This document shows positions 34,951-43,919 of a stretch of 64,000 nt of DNA, in pieces. Made by a program: the position numbers and the translations under genes. This DNA is from Roseomonas alba (GTDB lineage: Bacteria; Pseudomonadota; Alphaproteobacteria; Acetobacterales; Acetobacteraceae): assembly GCF_019430885.1 (NCBI RefSeq), contig NZ_JAHYBZ010000002.1, positions 372,001 through 436,000 on the forward strand, given 5' to 3'. Below the pieces are notes generated by a model. That model saw only the letters and a list, made by a program, of their open reading frames with translations. It was not told the DNA's origin and ran no database searches. Each line of letters starts with the position of its first letter. The first letter of the stretch is position 1.

Positions 34951-35815
34951 TCAGCCGCGCCGCTTCGGCACCGCGTAGCTTGGCGATGTCGTCCTGGTAT
35001 TTCAGCAGCACGCCCAGCGTCTCATCGACGGCGCCGGGTTCCAGGGCCTTGGCGTCAAGGGCCGAGAGGGCCTGCGCCCAATCGATCGTCTCGGCCACGC
35101 CGGGCAGCTTGAAGTAGTCTCCCTCGCGGACCTTCTGCACGAAGGCGACGATCTGCGCGGATAGCTTCTCGGGCAGGCCCGGGGCGCGCAGGTGCAGGAT
35201 CGCCCGCTCCCGCCCCGCATCGGGGTAATCCACCCAATGATACAGGCAGCGCCGGCGCACCGCGTCATGCACCTCCCGCGTCCGGTTGGAGGTGATGATC
35301 ACGACCGGCGGCGTGATCGCCTTCACCGTGCCGAGCTCGGGGATGCTGATCTGGAAATCCGCCAGGATCTCCAGCAGGAAGGCCTCGAAGGGCTCATCCG
35401 CTCGGTCCAGCTCGTCGATCAGCAGGACGGAGGGCTCGCCCTCCAGCGCCTGGAGCAACGGGCGGGATTGCAGGAACTTGCGGTCGTAGATGCCGCGCTC
35501 GATCGCCTCCCGATCCGTCTCGCCGGAGGCCTCGGCCAAGCGGATGGCCATGAGCTGCCGCGCATGGTTCCACTCATAGGCCGCCGAGGAAATGTCGAGC
35601 CCGTCATAGCATTGCAGCCGGACCAGGTGCCGCGGCAGCATCTTCGCGAGCACCTTGGCGATCTCGGTCTTGCCGGTGCCGGGCTCGCCCTCGAGGAAGA
35701 GCGGGCGGCCCATGCGCAGCGCGAGATGCACCGTGGTCGCCAGCGCGCGGTCGGCGACATAGCCGCCGGCTGCGAGCAGCGCCTGGGTCTCTTCCACTGA
35801 ACCCGGCAGGGTCAC
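34931..35815 (-). CDS. coxD: MoxR-type AAA ATPase CoxD
   Basis: A 294-residue AAA+ ATPase. Walker A GEPGTGKTE (43-51), Walker B VLLIDELDRAD, sensor 1 VIITSNRTREVHDA, and arginines in RRRCLYHWVDYPD. CoxD of Oligotropha carboxidovorans is needed for the Cu-S-Mo centre of CO dehydrogenase; partner CoxE (VWA) is at 30233. The ATG start at 35815 overlaps the stop of coxG by 4 nt, so coxG and coxD are coupled. opgH converges on it with a 20-nt overlap. Confidence 0.9.
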   Translation of the reverse strand: MTLPGSVEETQALLAAGGYVADRALATTVHLALRMGRPLFLEGEPGTGKTEIAKVLAKMLPRHLVRLQCYDGLDISSAAYEWNHARQLMAIRLAEASGETDREAIERGIYDRKFLQSRPLLQALEGEPSVLLIDELDRADEPFEAFLLEILADFQISIPELGTVKAITPPVVIITSNRTREVHDAVRRRCLYHWVDYPDAGRERAILHLRAPGLPEKLSAQIVAFVQKVREGDYFKLPGVAETIDWAQALSALDAKALEPGAVDETLGVLLKYQDDIAKLRGAEAARLISEVAG

Positions 35816-36468
35816 AGGAACATCAGCGCCAGGATGACCAGCCAGACCACTCCGCCGGCCCAGGCGAGCAGCGGAATGCCGAGCGGCGCTTCCGGTAGCA
35901 GGTCGAAGATCGAAATCCCGGCCGGCGCGGTGACCGGCGCACGCGGCGCGGCCGGGGCGGGCGCAGCAGCCGCCGCGGCGACGGGCTCGCCGGCCGGGGC
36001 CGGGGCAGGGGCCTCGACCGGGGGCGGCGGGGCGACGGCCGCGGCGAAGCGGTCGAAGAACTGGTCGGACATCTGCTTGGCCGTGCTGTCGATCAGCCGG
36101 GCGCCGAGCTGCGCCATCTTGCCGCCGACCTGGGCCTTCACGGCGTATTTCAGCAGCGTCTCGTCCGCGCTGATTTCCTCCAGCGCCACATCCGCCCCGC
36201 CCTTGGCGAAGCCCATGGCGCCGCCGTTCCCTTCGCCGGTGATGGTGTAGGACACCGGGGCGTTGATGTTCTCCAGCTTCACCTTGCCGCCGAACTTCGC
36301 GGCCATGGGACCGATCTTGATCGAGACCTTGGCCTCGAAGGCATCCTCGGCCGTGCGGGTCACGGATTCGCAGCCGGGGATCGCGGCACGCAGCATCTCG
36401 GGGTCGTTCAGAGCATCCCAGACGCGCTGGCGCGGCGCCTGGATGCGGCGCTCGCCGCTCATATCCAT
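35812..36468 (-). CDS. coxG: CoxG (CO dehydrogenase subunit G), SRPBCC protein with C-terminal anchor
   Basis: A 218-residue protein. The SRPBCC domain (about 1-145) is clear: GERRIQAPRQRVWDALNDPEMLRAAIPGC, IGPMAAKFGGKVKL, LKYAVKAQVGGKMAQLGARLID. A Pro/Ala-rich linker (PPPPVEAPAPAPAG...) leads to one C-terminal membrane helix (LAWAGGVVWLVILALMFL). CoxG recruits CO dehydrogenase to the cytoplasmic membrane in carboxidotrophs. It is the first gene of the minus-strand Cox set and diverges from an antiporter gene across 138 nt. No coxM, coxS or coxL is in the window. Confidence 0.9.
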   Translation of the reverse strand: MDMSGERRIQAPRQRVWDALNDPEMLRAAIPGCESVTRTAEDAFEAKVSIKIGPMAAKFGGKVKLENINAPVSYTITGEGNGGAMGFAKGGADVALEEISADETLLKYAVKAQVGGKMAQLGARLIDSTAKQMSDQFFDRFAAAVAPPPPVEAPAPAPAGEPVAAAAAAPAPAAPRAPVTAPAGISIFDLLPEAPLGIPLLAWAGGVVWLVILALMFL

Positions 36469-36606
36469 GGGGTGTTCTCCTGTGTGCTGGTCAAACTAGG
36501 GCGGGGGGCGGGGGTGGAAAAGGGGTCGCCCCCCTTGTGGCATCGGCGTGCGTCCTGCAAGGACGGTCGGGGACCGCCCCGGCGGCCCCGCGGAGAAGGA
36601 GGTAGG

Positions 36607-38031
36607 ATGCGACTGGCCCGCGCCATGTCCGCCGCCACGATACCCGCCCTGGCGGCTGCCGCGCTGGCCATTCTGCCCGCGACACCGGCCGCCGCGGCCG
36701 AGGTCTCGGGGGCGGAACTGTCGGTGTTTTGGGGCATACCCTTTGTGGGCATGCTGCTGTCGATCGCCCTGATGCCCCTGCTGGCCGGGCATATCTGGCA
36801 TCATCACTACGGGAAGATATCAGCCGGCTGGGCGGCCCTGCTGGTGCTGCCCTTCGCCATCGCCTTCGGCCCCGAGGTCGCGGCCGGCGAAGTCTGGCAC
36901 ATCATGTTGCAGGAATACATTCCCTTCATTGCCCTGCTGCTGGCGCTCTACGTCACCGGCGGCGGGGTATTGCTGAAGGGGACCCTGGTCGGCACGCCGC
37001 TGGTCAATGTCGCGCTGTTGGCACTCGGGACGGTCATCGCCTCGATCATGGGAACGACCGGGGCGTCGATGCTGCTGATCCGGCCCGTGCTGCGGGCCAA
37101 TGCCTTCCGGCGGCGCAAGACGCATACCTTCGTCTTCTTCATCTTCCTGGTCAGCAACATCGGGGGCTCGCTGACCCCGCTCGGCGATCCGCCGCTCTAT
37201 CTCGGCTTCCTCAAGGGCGTGTCCTTCTTCTGGACCACGACGCATCTGTTCAGCGAGTTCCTGTTCTGCGCCGTGCTGCTGCTTGCTGCCTACTATGTGC
37301 TGGACGTCATGGCCTGGGCCCGGGAGAAGGCCGCGATCCCCGATACCGGCGCGAAGGAGCCGCTGCGCCTCGAAGGCCTGGTGAACCTCGCCCTGATCGG
37401 CGTGGTGGTGGTCATGGTCCTTGTCCAGGGCGCCTGGCAGCCCGGCGAGGTCAGCCTTTTCGGCCAGCATATCGGGGCCGAAAGGCTGCTCGGGGTGGTC
37501 GTCTTCGTCGCCGTTGCCTTCGTCTCCATGCGCCTGACACCGGTCGCGTTGCGCGAGGCGAACGGATTCGCCTGGGGCGCCATCCTTGAAGTGGCCAAGC
37601 TGTTCGCCGCCATCTTCGTCACCATGTCGCCGGTGCTCGCCATCCTGCGGGCGGGGGAGGCGGGGGCTGCGGCGCCGCTGGTCGCGCTGACCTCCGGGCC
37701 GCATGGGGAGCCGATCCCCTGGGTCTATTTCTGGCTGAGCGGCGCGTTGTCCTCCTTCCTCGACAACGCGCCGACCTACCTGGTCTTCTTCAACCTGGCC
37801 GGCGGCGATCCCATCCACCTGATGACCGAGGGCGCGCTGACCCTCGCCGCGATATCCTGCGGGGCGGTGTTCATGGGCGCCAATTCCTACATCGGCAATG
37901 CGCCGAACTTCATGGTCAAGGCGATCGTCGAGGAGAATGGGGAGCGCATGCCCTCCTTCTTCGGCTATTGCGCCTGGGCTTTGGTCTTCCTGGTCCCGCT
38001 CTTTATCCTCGTCACCCTGATCTTCTTCTGA
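36607..38031 (+). CDS. sodium:proton antiporter-like transporter (ion transporter superfamily, NhaD/CitM type)
   Basis: A 474-residue inner-membrane transporter with about 11-12 helices. A strong GGAGGT site precedes the ATG at 36607. Landmarks: IMGTTGASMLLIRPVLRAN, NIGGSLTPLGDPPLYLGFLKG, DNAPTYLVFFNLA, AISCGAVFMGANSYIGNAPNFMVKAI. The TPLGDPP and GNAPNF half-helix motifs mark the IT superfamily. It may exchange sodium for protons or move carboxylates. The 2-methylisocitrate lyase gene begins 10 nt downstream, so carboxylate transport is worth keeping open. Confidence 0.8.
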   Translation: MRLARAMSAATIPALAAAALAILPATPAAAAEVSGAELSVFWGIPFVGMLLSIALMPLLAGHIWHHHYGKISAGWAALLVLPFAIAFGPEVAAGEVWHIMLQEYIPFIALLLALYVTGGGVLLKGTLVGTPLVNVALLALGTVIASIMGTTGASMLLIRPVLRANAFRRRKTHTFVFFIFLVSNIGGSLTPLGDPPLYLGFLKGVSFFWTTTHLFSEFLFCAVLLLAAYYVLDVMAWAREKAAIPDTGAKEPLRLEGLVNLALIGVVVVMVLVQGAWQPGEVSLFGQHIGAERLLGVVVFVAVAFVSMRLTPVALREANGFAWGAILEVAKLFAAIFVTMSPVLAILRAGEAGAAAPLVALTSGPHGEPIPWVYFWLSGALSSFLDNAPTYLVFFNLAGGDPIHLMTEGALTLAAISCGAVFMGANSYIGNAPNFMVKAIVEENGERMPSFFGYCAWALVFLVPLFILVTLIFF

Positions 38032-38041
38032 GGAGCGCCTG

Positions 38042-38962
38042 ATGCCCTACGTCATCGCCGACGACATTCCGGACGAACCGGCCGGCGTCCGTTTCCGCCG
38101 CTTGCTCGACCGGCCGGAGATCCTGCAACTGCCGGGCGCCCATCTTGGCATCGCCGCGCTGCTCGCCAAGAAGCAGGGCTTCCCCGGGCTCTACATGTCG
38201 GGCGCGGCGATGTCCGCGACCATGGGCCTGCCCGACCTCGGCATGATCACCGTGGACGACGTCGCCTGGCACATCCGACAGGTGGTACGCGCTTCCGCCC
38301 TGCCGGTGCTGGTCGATGGCGACACCGGCTATGGCGAGGCGCTCAACGTCATGCACATGGTCCGCAGCTTCGAGGAAGCGGGCGCGGCTGCCGTGCATCT
38401 GGAAGACCAGCTGTTGCCCAAGAAGTGCGGGCATCTGAACGACAAGAAGCTTGCCGCCGCCGAGGACATGGCCGCCAAGGTTGCCGCCGCGCGCAAGGCC
38501 CGCAAGCACCTCTACATCATCGCCCGCACCGATGCGGCGGCGTCCGAGGGCATGGACGGCGCCGTGGCGCGCGCGAAGCTGTATCTGGAAGCCGGCGCCG
38601 ACGCGATCTTCCCTGAAGCGCTGAACACCCGAGAGATGTTCGTCGAATTCGCGAAGCGCATGCCCGGCGTGAAGTTGCTCGCCAACATGACCGAATTCGG
38701 CCGCACCCCCTTCTTCACCGCCGCCGAGTTCCAGGAGATGGGCTATGCGATGGTGATCTGGCCGGTGAGCCATCTGCGCGTCGCCGCGCGCGGGATGGAG
38801 GAGCTCTATGCCGCCATCGCCCGCGACGGCGGGACGCAGAAGATGGTCGAGCGGATGCAGACCCGGGCGCAGCTCTACGAGACCATTCACTACCAGGAAT
38901 ACGAGGCGCTCGACGCGACGCTGGTGAAGACCATCGTCCCCGAGGGCATGCCCCAGCGCTGA
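38042..38962 (+). CDS. prpB: 2-methylisocitrate lyase / PEP mutase family
   Basis: A 306-residue member of the isocitrate lyase/PEP mutase superfamily. LYMSGAAMSATMGLPD, VDGDTGYGEALNVMHMV (metal-binding aspartates, 92-98) and the catalytic KKCGH (127-131, Cys129) match PrpB, which splits 2-methylisocitrate to pyruvate and succinate in the methylcitrate cycle of propionate use. prpC and prpD are not adjacent, so another activity in the family, such as a carboxyvinyl- or oxaloacetate-type lyase, is possible. It is coupled with the antiporter gene upstream and ended by a hairpin. Confidence 0.8.
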   Translation: MPYVIADDIPDEPAGVRFRRLLDRPEILQLPGAHLGIAALLAKKQGFPGLYMSGAAMSATMGLPDLGMITVDDVAWHIRQVVRASALPVLVDGDTGYGEALNVMHMVRSFEEAGAAAVHLEDQLLPKKCGHLNDKKLAAAEDMAAKVAAARKARKHLYIIARTDAAASEGMDGAVARAKLYLEAGADAIFPEALNTREMFVEFAKRMPGVKLLANMTEFGRTPFFTAAEFQEMGYAMVIWPVSHLRVAARGMEELYAAIARDGGTQKMVERMQTRAQLYETIHYQEYEALDATLVKTIVPEGMPQR

Positions 38963-38969
38963 ACGTCTG

Positions 38970-39001
38970 GGCGGAAATGCGCCGCCTCGCGCATTTCCGC
39001 C
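38970..39001 (+). terminator. hairpin terminator after 2-methylisocitrate lyase gene
   Basis: Perfect 12-bp stem GGCGGAAATGCG / CGCATTTCCGCC with an 8-nt loop, 7 nt after the stop codon. No T-run. Confidence 0.6.
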
Positions 39002-39171
39002 TGCGGCCTCGCCAGGCTGGCCAATGTCAGACGTAAAATATGCGTCAGATCACTGACGTTTCGTTGATTAGATGAAATCTTAGCGGCTCAATTCCGGTGC
39101 GGGGAAACCGGACGGGGGGAGGAGTCGCTGCCTGCCGCCGGCCCCCGCAGCTTTCGGCGAAAGGTCTCATC

Positions 39172-40260
39172 ATGCGCGCATTCCTCCTCGCAACAGCAGC
39201 CGTGATCGGCGTCAGCGGAGCCGCCTCGGCCCAGCATGTCAGCGGCCTCTACATCTCGGGTGGGGCCATGCTGAACTTCCTGCAGGACAGCAACCTCTCG
39301 CTGAGTCCCGGCTTGGCCAACAGCCAGGCGCTGACCGGCATGGGGAGTAGCGGCAACATCTCCTACAATGTCGGCTATGGCGGAGCGCTTGCCCTCGGCT
39401 ACGGCTTCGGCAACGGCCTGCGCGCCGAATTCGAAGGCAGCTACCGCTACAACGAAGTGGACGGCATGGCCGGCTTCAACGGCGGCGGCAGCTTCGGGCA
39501 GTTCCGCGGCAGCCAGCGGACCTATGGCGTCATGGCCAACCTGCTCTACGAGTTCAATGTCGCCCCCTATTTCCGCCCCTATCTCGGCGCCGGCATCGGT
39601 TGGATGTGGACGGAATGGCATTCCGTGCGCGGCACCAACCAGATCGCGCGCATCGGGTCCGACGACACCGACAGCAACTTCGCCTATCAGCTCATCGCCG
39701 GCTTCGCGGTGCCCATCAGCGAGCGCTGGGCGCTGACGCTGGACTACCGCTTCATGCAGGTGGTCGATCCGGAACTCGACGGGCTCGCGGCGCGCGTCGT
39801 CACGCCCTATGGCACCGCGCGCGGCAAGATCGACACGGAGAGCTTCAACCACTCGATCCTGCTGGGCGTGCGCTACAGCTTCGGCGCGGCGCCGCCGCCC
39901 GCGCCGCCGCCGGCGGTCGCCCCGGCGCCGACCCGCACCTTCCTGGTCTTCTTCGACTGGAACAGGGCCGACCTGACCGACCGCGCGCGGCAGATCATCG
40001 CCGAGGCCGCGCAGGCCCGCACCCAGCAGCAGGTCACGCGCATCGAGGTGAATGGCTACACGGATACCTCGGGCTCGGCGCAATACAACATGGGCCTGTC
40101 GGTCCGCCGCGCGAACGCCGTGGCCGCGGAACTCGTCCGCCTGGGCGTGCCGCGGCAGGAGATCACCGCGCGCGGTTTCGGCGAGACGAACCTGCTGGTC
40201 GCAACGCCGGACAATACGCGCGAGCCGCAGAACCGGCGGGTGGAGATCATCCTCCGTTGA
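39172..40260 (+). CDS. OmpA-family outer membrane protein
   Basis: A 362-residue protein. Signal peptide MRAFLLATAAVIGVSGAASA, an eight-stranded beta-barrel (about 21-235; GLYISGGAMLNF, YGGALALGYGFGNGLRAEFEGSYRY, YFRPYLGAGIGW, FNHSILLGVRYSF), a Pro-rich hinge (APPPAPPPAVAPAP), and a C-terminal OmpA-like peptidoglycan-binding domain (FLVFFDWNRADLTDRA, VNGYTDTSGS, NMGLSVRRANAVA, NRRVEIILR). It links the outer membrane to the cell wall. The AT-richer leader before it (about 39020-39080) may hold its promoter. Confidence 0.9.
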   Translation: MRAFLLATAAVIGVSGAASAQHVSGLYISGGAMLNFLQDSNLSLSPGLANSQALTGMGSSGNISYNVGYGGALALGYGFGNGLRAEFEGSYRYNEVDGMAGFNGGGSFGQFRGSQRTYGVMANLLYEFNVAPYFRPYLGAGIGWMWTEWHSVRGTNQIARIGSDDTDSNFAYQLIAGFAVPISERWALTLDYRFMQVVDPELDGLAARVVTPYGTARGKIDTESFNHSILLGVRYSFGAAPPPAPPPAVAPAPTRTFLVFFDWNRADLTDRARQIIAEAAQARTQQQVTRIEVNGYTDTSGSAQYNMGLSVRRANAVAAELVRLGVPRQEITARGFGETNLLVATPDNTREPQNRRVEIILR

Positions 40261-40309
40261 CGGCCTGGGCGTCGGCCGCCTTGGTCGGACCGACGGCCGC
40301 GGATGGAGA

Positions 40310-40640
40310 TTGGAGAGGGGCTCTGCCCCTCTCCAAACCTCACCCTGCCAAAGGCCACAGGGCCTTTGGAAACCGTCACTTGGCATCATGCACGACGGTC
40401 AGAACGAGTGCCGAGACCTGCTCTTGCGCGCGAAGGGCGTTTGACGGGTGCAGTCCAACTGCTGCGCCCTGAGCCCCAAAGATTGCGTTCCAAGTACTCC
40501 AGGCACTTGGCGGGATGGTTTGGAGGGGCAGCGCCCCTCCAACCCCACAGCTGAGGCATCGGGGTGCCCAGGAAGGCCTTTCGGCCTTCGGCGGGGCATG
40601 AAGCACCGCTTCGCGCCGAGAGGGGCAAAGCCGCTCTCGG
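40310..40640. repeat. dispersed inverted-repeat element, copy D (composite)
   Basis: Left end TTGGAGAGGGGC-TCT-GCCCCTCTCCAA (40310-40336) and CCAAAGGCC-ACAG-GGCCTTTGG (40348-40369), almost identical to copies A and C. The right side appears double: hairpin TTGGAGGGGC-AGC-GCCCCTCCAA (about 40520-40542), then AAGGCC-TTTC-GGCCTT and hairpin CCGAGAGGGGC-AAA-GCCGCTCTCGG (about 40617-40640). This suggests two nested or fused copies. No gene inside. It lies between the OmpA gene and the convergent AAA ATPase gene. Confidence 0.65.
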
Positions 40641-40706
40641 TTCTGCCGATCAGGAAAAAGCCGCCACCATTCAGGATCATGCCCTCGCCGGGCGCCGCGA
40701 CCCGGG

Positions 40707-42146
40707 CTACGCCCGCGCCGAGGTCCCGCCCGCGCCTTCCACCAGCAGGTTCCCCAGCGCGAAGCGGATCGTCTGGTCGTTCGCCACCCGGGGCTGGCCG
40801 AGGAAGGTACAGAAATCGGAGATCTGCTGCGGGATCTCGGCCGCCTGGTAGTAGGCGAGAGGCGTCCCGTGCTGCAGGATCGATTCGATAGTGAGGACCA
40901 TCGCGTCCTCGGAATAGGCGATGCCGTGTTCCTCGGCCTTGCTTCGCAGCAGCACCGCGAATTCGGCGGTGGTCGGCCCATGCACGTGAATCTTGTAGGG
41001 CAGGCGGCGCAGGAAGGCCGGGTCCATCAGGTCGCGCGGCGACAGGTTGGTGGAGAAGACCAGCAACTGGTCGAAGGGGATCTGGAAGGATTGCCCGGTG
41101 TGCAGCTTCAGGAAGTCGATGCGCCGGTCCATCGGCACGACCCAGCGGTTCAGCAGCGCCTCGGGACGGACGAGCTGGCGGCCGAAATCGTCGATCAGCA
41201 GCACGCCGTTCATCGCCTTCACATGCAAGGGGGCTTCGTAGAAGCGGGCATTCTCCTCGAACTTCAGGTCGAGCATGTCGAGGCTGAGCTCGCCGCCCGC
41301 CGCGACGAAGGGCCGGCGGCAGGGGATCCAGCGCGGGTCGAACTCGTCGGCGAAGAGGCTCGTCGTGGTCGACCGGCCGCTGCCGGCGCCGAGCCGCCGG
41401 TGCACCGACGGATCGAAGACCTTCACGATCTGCCCCGCGACCTCGAAGCAATGCGGGATCAGGACCATGGCTCCGAAGGTCTTGACCATGCGCTCGGCGA
41501 TCGAGGTCTTGCCATTGCCCGGCGCGCCATAGAGCAGGATCGACCGCCCCGCATTCGCCGCGATGCCGACCTTGGCGAGGAGATCCTGCTCGACCACCAG
41601 CGGATGCATGGCATCGGCGACGGCGGCCGCGGTGACGGTCTCGCTCGCGATGGTCTGGCGCCGCACGCGGCGCGCATACTCCTCCAGTGAGACGGGCAGT
41701 GGGCCGATATAGGCGCTGTTGGTGAAGGCCTCGACGGCCATGGAGCGGCCGCGTGGCGTGAGATCCACGCGCAACTCACCCGCCACGATGCCGGGCTTGA
41801 GTTCGACGATGCCCTGGGCACGCGCCTCCTCGATCAGCACCGTGGCGAGACGGCGGGAGATGGCCAGGGTCTGCGCAATGCTCGCCGTCGATCCCTGGCC
41901 GGTGTTGGACAGGAACTTCACCAGCATGTCGAAGACCATTCGGGTGTCGATGCCAAGTTCGCGAATGCCGTCGGGCGGTGGCGGCAGACCCTCCTGCAGG
42001 TCGGCGACGGTGGCGGCGTTGAGCAGGCCCATCTCGACCAGCACCTCGCCGAGGGGGCGGCCGGTCCGCGCCTGGCGCTCCAGCGCGTCGTTCACGTCGT
42101 GCCGTGACAGCAGTTCGAGGGCGACGATCAGGTCACTGAAGCGCAC
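40707..42146 (-). CDS. AAA family ATPase with N-terminal helical module
   Basis: A 479-residue protein. Residues 1-50 (FSDLIVALELLSRHDVNDALERQARTGRPLGEVLVEMGLL) look like the GspE/PilB-type N-terminal module. A middle helical region contains a winged-helix-like stretch. The AAA+ core has Walker A YGAPGNGKTSIAERM, Walker B NGVLLIDDFGRQL and sensor-like VFSTNLSPRDLMDPAFLRRLPYK. Proteins of this layout are widespread in alphaproteobacteria, but I know of no established role; the N-terminal module hints at a secretion or pilus link. Monocistronic and divergent from the deacetylase-like gene. Confidence 0.75.
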   Translation of the reverse strand: MRFSDLIVALELLSRHDVNDALERQARTGRPLGEVLVEMGLLNAATVADLQEGLPPPPDGIRELGIDTRMVFDMLVKFLSNTGQGSTASIAQTLAISRRLATVLIEEARAQGIVELKPGIVAGELRVDLTPRGRSMAVEAFTNSAYIGPLPVSLEEYARRVRRQTIASETVTAAAVADAMHPLVVEQDLLAKVGIAANAGRSILLYGAPGNGKTSIAERMVKTFGAMVLIPHCFEVAGQIVKVFDPSVHRRLGAGSGRSTTTSLFADEFDPRWIPCRRPFVAAGGELSLDMLDLKFEENARFYEAPLHVKAMNGVLLIDDFGRQLVRPEALLNRWVVPMDRRIDFLKLHTGQSFQIPFDQLLVFSTNLSPRDLMDPAFLRRLPYKIHVHGPTTAEFAVLLRSKAEEHGIAYSEDAMVLTIESILQHGTPLAYYQAAEIPQQISDFCTFLGQPRVANDQTIRFALGNLLVEGAGGTSARA

Positions 42147-42303
42147 GGCAGATCTCCTGGTCGCACGACGCGACGCCGGGAGGCGCCCGCGAATCGACGC
42201 GGCCGAAGGCTAACCGGCCGCCGCGACCCGGTCCAACACGGGCACGGGGCGGGCCAGGGCCTTGCGCGGCGCCGTGGCCGGACCCAATCCTGATGGGCGC
42301 GCC

Positions 42304-43431
42304 ATGCCCCCCATCCTGATCGGCTCCGAAATCTACCGACGCTCCAGCTACGGGCCGAAGCATCCGCTGGCGATCCCGCGCGTCTCGACGATGCTCGACC
42401 TGGTCCGCGCGCTCGGCTGGGTGACGCCGGGTCAATACCGTGACAGCCCGATGGCCGCGCCCGAGGAACTGGCCCGCTTCCATGCCCCCGACTACATCGC
42501 CGCGCTGCAAAGGGCCGAGGCCACCCAGGCGGTGAGTGCGGAGGACCGGGCGCGCTATCGCCTCGGCGCCGACGGCAATCCGGTCTATCGCGAGATGTTC
42601 CGCCGTCCGGCGACCAGCGCCGGCGGGACGATGCTCGCCGCGCGGCTGACGCGCGACGGCGGCATCGTCCATGTCCCGGGCGGCGGCACGCATCATGGGC
42701 AGCGCGACAGGGCGAGCGGCTTCTGCTTCGTGAACGATGCGGTGCTCGGCCTGCTAACCTGGCTCGATGCGGGGCTGACGAACCTCCTCTACCTCGACAT
42801 CGACGCGCATCACGGGGATGGGGTGCAGGACGCATTCCACGACGACCCGCGCGTCTTCACGCTCAGCATCCATGAAGGCGGCCGCTGGCCTTTCACGGGC
42901 GACAGCATGGACCGGGCGGGCGGGCATGCCCGCAACATCCCGGTCCCGCCCGGCTTTCATGACAGCGAGATGCTCTGGGTCCTGCACCAGGCGATCCTGC
43001 CGCTGATCCACCGCCTGCGGCCCCAGGCCATCATGATCCAATGCGGCGCCGATGGACTGGAGGAGGATCCGCTCGCGCGCCTGTCCCTCTCCAACAATGC
43101 GCATCGCGACGTGGTGCGGGCGGTGATGGGTCTCGCGCCACGGCTGATCGTGCTGGGCGGGGGCGGCTACAATCCCTGGTCCGTGGCGCGTTGCTGGGCC
43201 GGGATCTGGGGCGTGCTCAACGGCCACGTCATGCCCGGGCGCCTGCCGCCGGACGCCGAGGCCGTGTTGCGCGGCCTGACCTTCTCGCGCGCCGCGGGGC
43301 GCCACCCGCCTGAGGCCTGGTTCACCACCCTGGCCGATCCGCCGCGCCCCGGCGTCGTGCGCGCCGTGGTGCGCCGCGCCGCCGAGGACGCGCTGCGGGA
43401 CCTTCCCACCCCACCACCCCCCATGGCATGA
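42304..43431 (+). CDS. histone deacetylase superfamily / AcuC-like amidohydrolase
   Basis: A 375-residue zinc hydrolase of the arginase/deacetylase fold. Motifs: HVPGGGTHHGQRDRASGFCFVND (catalytic histidine pair), YLDIDAHHGDGVQDAF (zinc aspartate and histidine), QCGADGLEEDPL, VLGGGGYNP (catalytic tyrosine region). Bacterial members remove acetyl groups from acetyl-CoA synthetase, acetoin-pathway substrates or polyamines. The ATG at 42304 begins the conserved IGSEIYRRSSYGPKHPL. Its stop overlaps the first ATG of the DUF192 gene. Confidence 0.85.
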   Translation: MPPILIGSEIYRRSSYGPKHPLAIPRVSTMLDLVRALGWVTPGQYRDSPMAAPEELARFHAPDYIAALQRAEATQAVSAEDRARYRLGADGNPVYREMFRRPATSAGGTMLAARLTRDGGIVHVPGGGTHHGQRDRASGFCFVNDAVLGLLTWLDAGLTNLLYLDIDAHHGDGVQDAFHDDPRVFTLSIHEGGRWPFTGDSMDRAGGHARNIPVPPGFHDSEMLWVLHQAILPLIHRLRPQAIMIQCGADGLEEDPLARLSLSNNAHRDVVRAVMGLAPRLIVLGGGGYNPWSVARCWAGIWGVLNGHVMPGRLPPDAEAVLRGLTFSRAAGRHPPEAWFTTLADPPRPGVVRAVVRRAAEDALRDLPTPPPPMA

Positions 43432-43919
43432 GACACCCCATGATGCATCGCCGTGCCCTGCTGGCCGCCTTCGCCCTGATCCCTGCCGCGCTGCGCGCGC
43501 AGCCCGGGGTCGATGCGCCGCAGCCGCGCCTGCCGACGGAGCCGCTGGTCATCGTCACCCGTGACGGGCGGCGCCTGCCGTTCACGGTGGAGATGGCGAT
43601 CCAGCCCGACCAGCAGATGATCGGCCTGATGTTCCGTCCCGACGTGAAGGCGGATGAGGGGATGCTGTTCGATTGGGGCAGCCCGCGCGAGAGCAGCATG
43701 TGGATGCGTAACACCATCGCGCCACTCGACATGGTGTTCATCGCCGCCGACGGGCGGATCCATCGCATTGCCGAGCGCACCGTGCCGCAATCCCTGGCCA
43801 CGGTGTCGTCCAACGGACCGGTGCGGGCGACGCTGGAACTGAAGGCGGGCGTCACCGAGCAGCTCGACATCCGGCCGGGCGATCGGGTGCTGCAGCGGAT
43901 CTTCGGCACCGCGCCGTAA
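43428..43919 (+). CDS. DUF192 secreted protein
   Basis: A 163-residue protein with a signal peptide (RRALLAAFALIPAALRAQ) and a DUF192 domain: IVTRDGRRLPFTVEMAIQPDQQMIGLMFR, MLFDWGSPRESSMWMRNTIAPLDMVFI, VSSNGPVRATLELKAG. The family is common, exported and of unknown biochemical role. The ATG at 43428 overlaps the deacetylase stop (ATGA). ATGs at 43440 and 43443 would give a cleaner signal peptide. Confidence 0.85.
   Translation: MRHPMMHRRALLAAFALIPAALRAQPGVDAPQPRLPTEPLVIVTRDGRRLPFTVEMAIQPDQQMIGLMFRPDVKADEGMLFDWGSPRESSMWMRNTIAPLDMVFIAADGRIHRIAERTVPQSLATVSSNGPVRATLELKAGVTEQLDIRPGDRVLQRIFGTAP

Noticed and set aside
36541..36600. Short palindromes (GTCCT-GCA-AGGAC and GC-rich arms) in the coxG/antiporter divergent region
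   Set aside because: Arms of 5-6 nt are expected by chance in such GC-rich sequence, so no operator is claimed.
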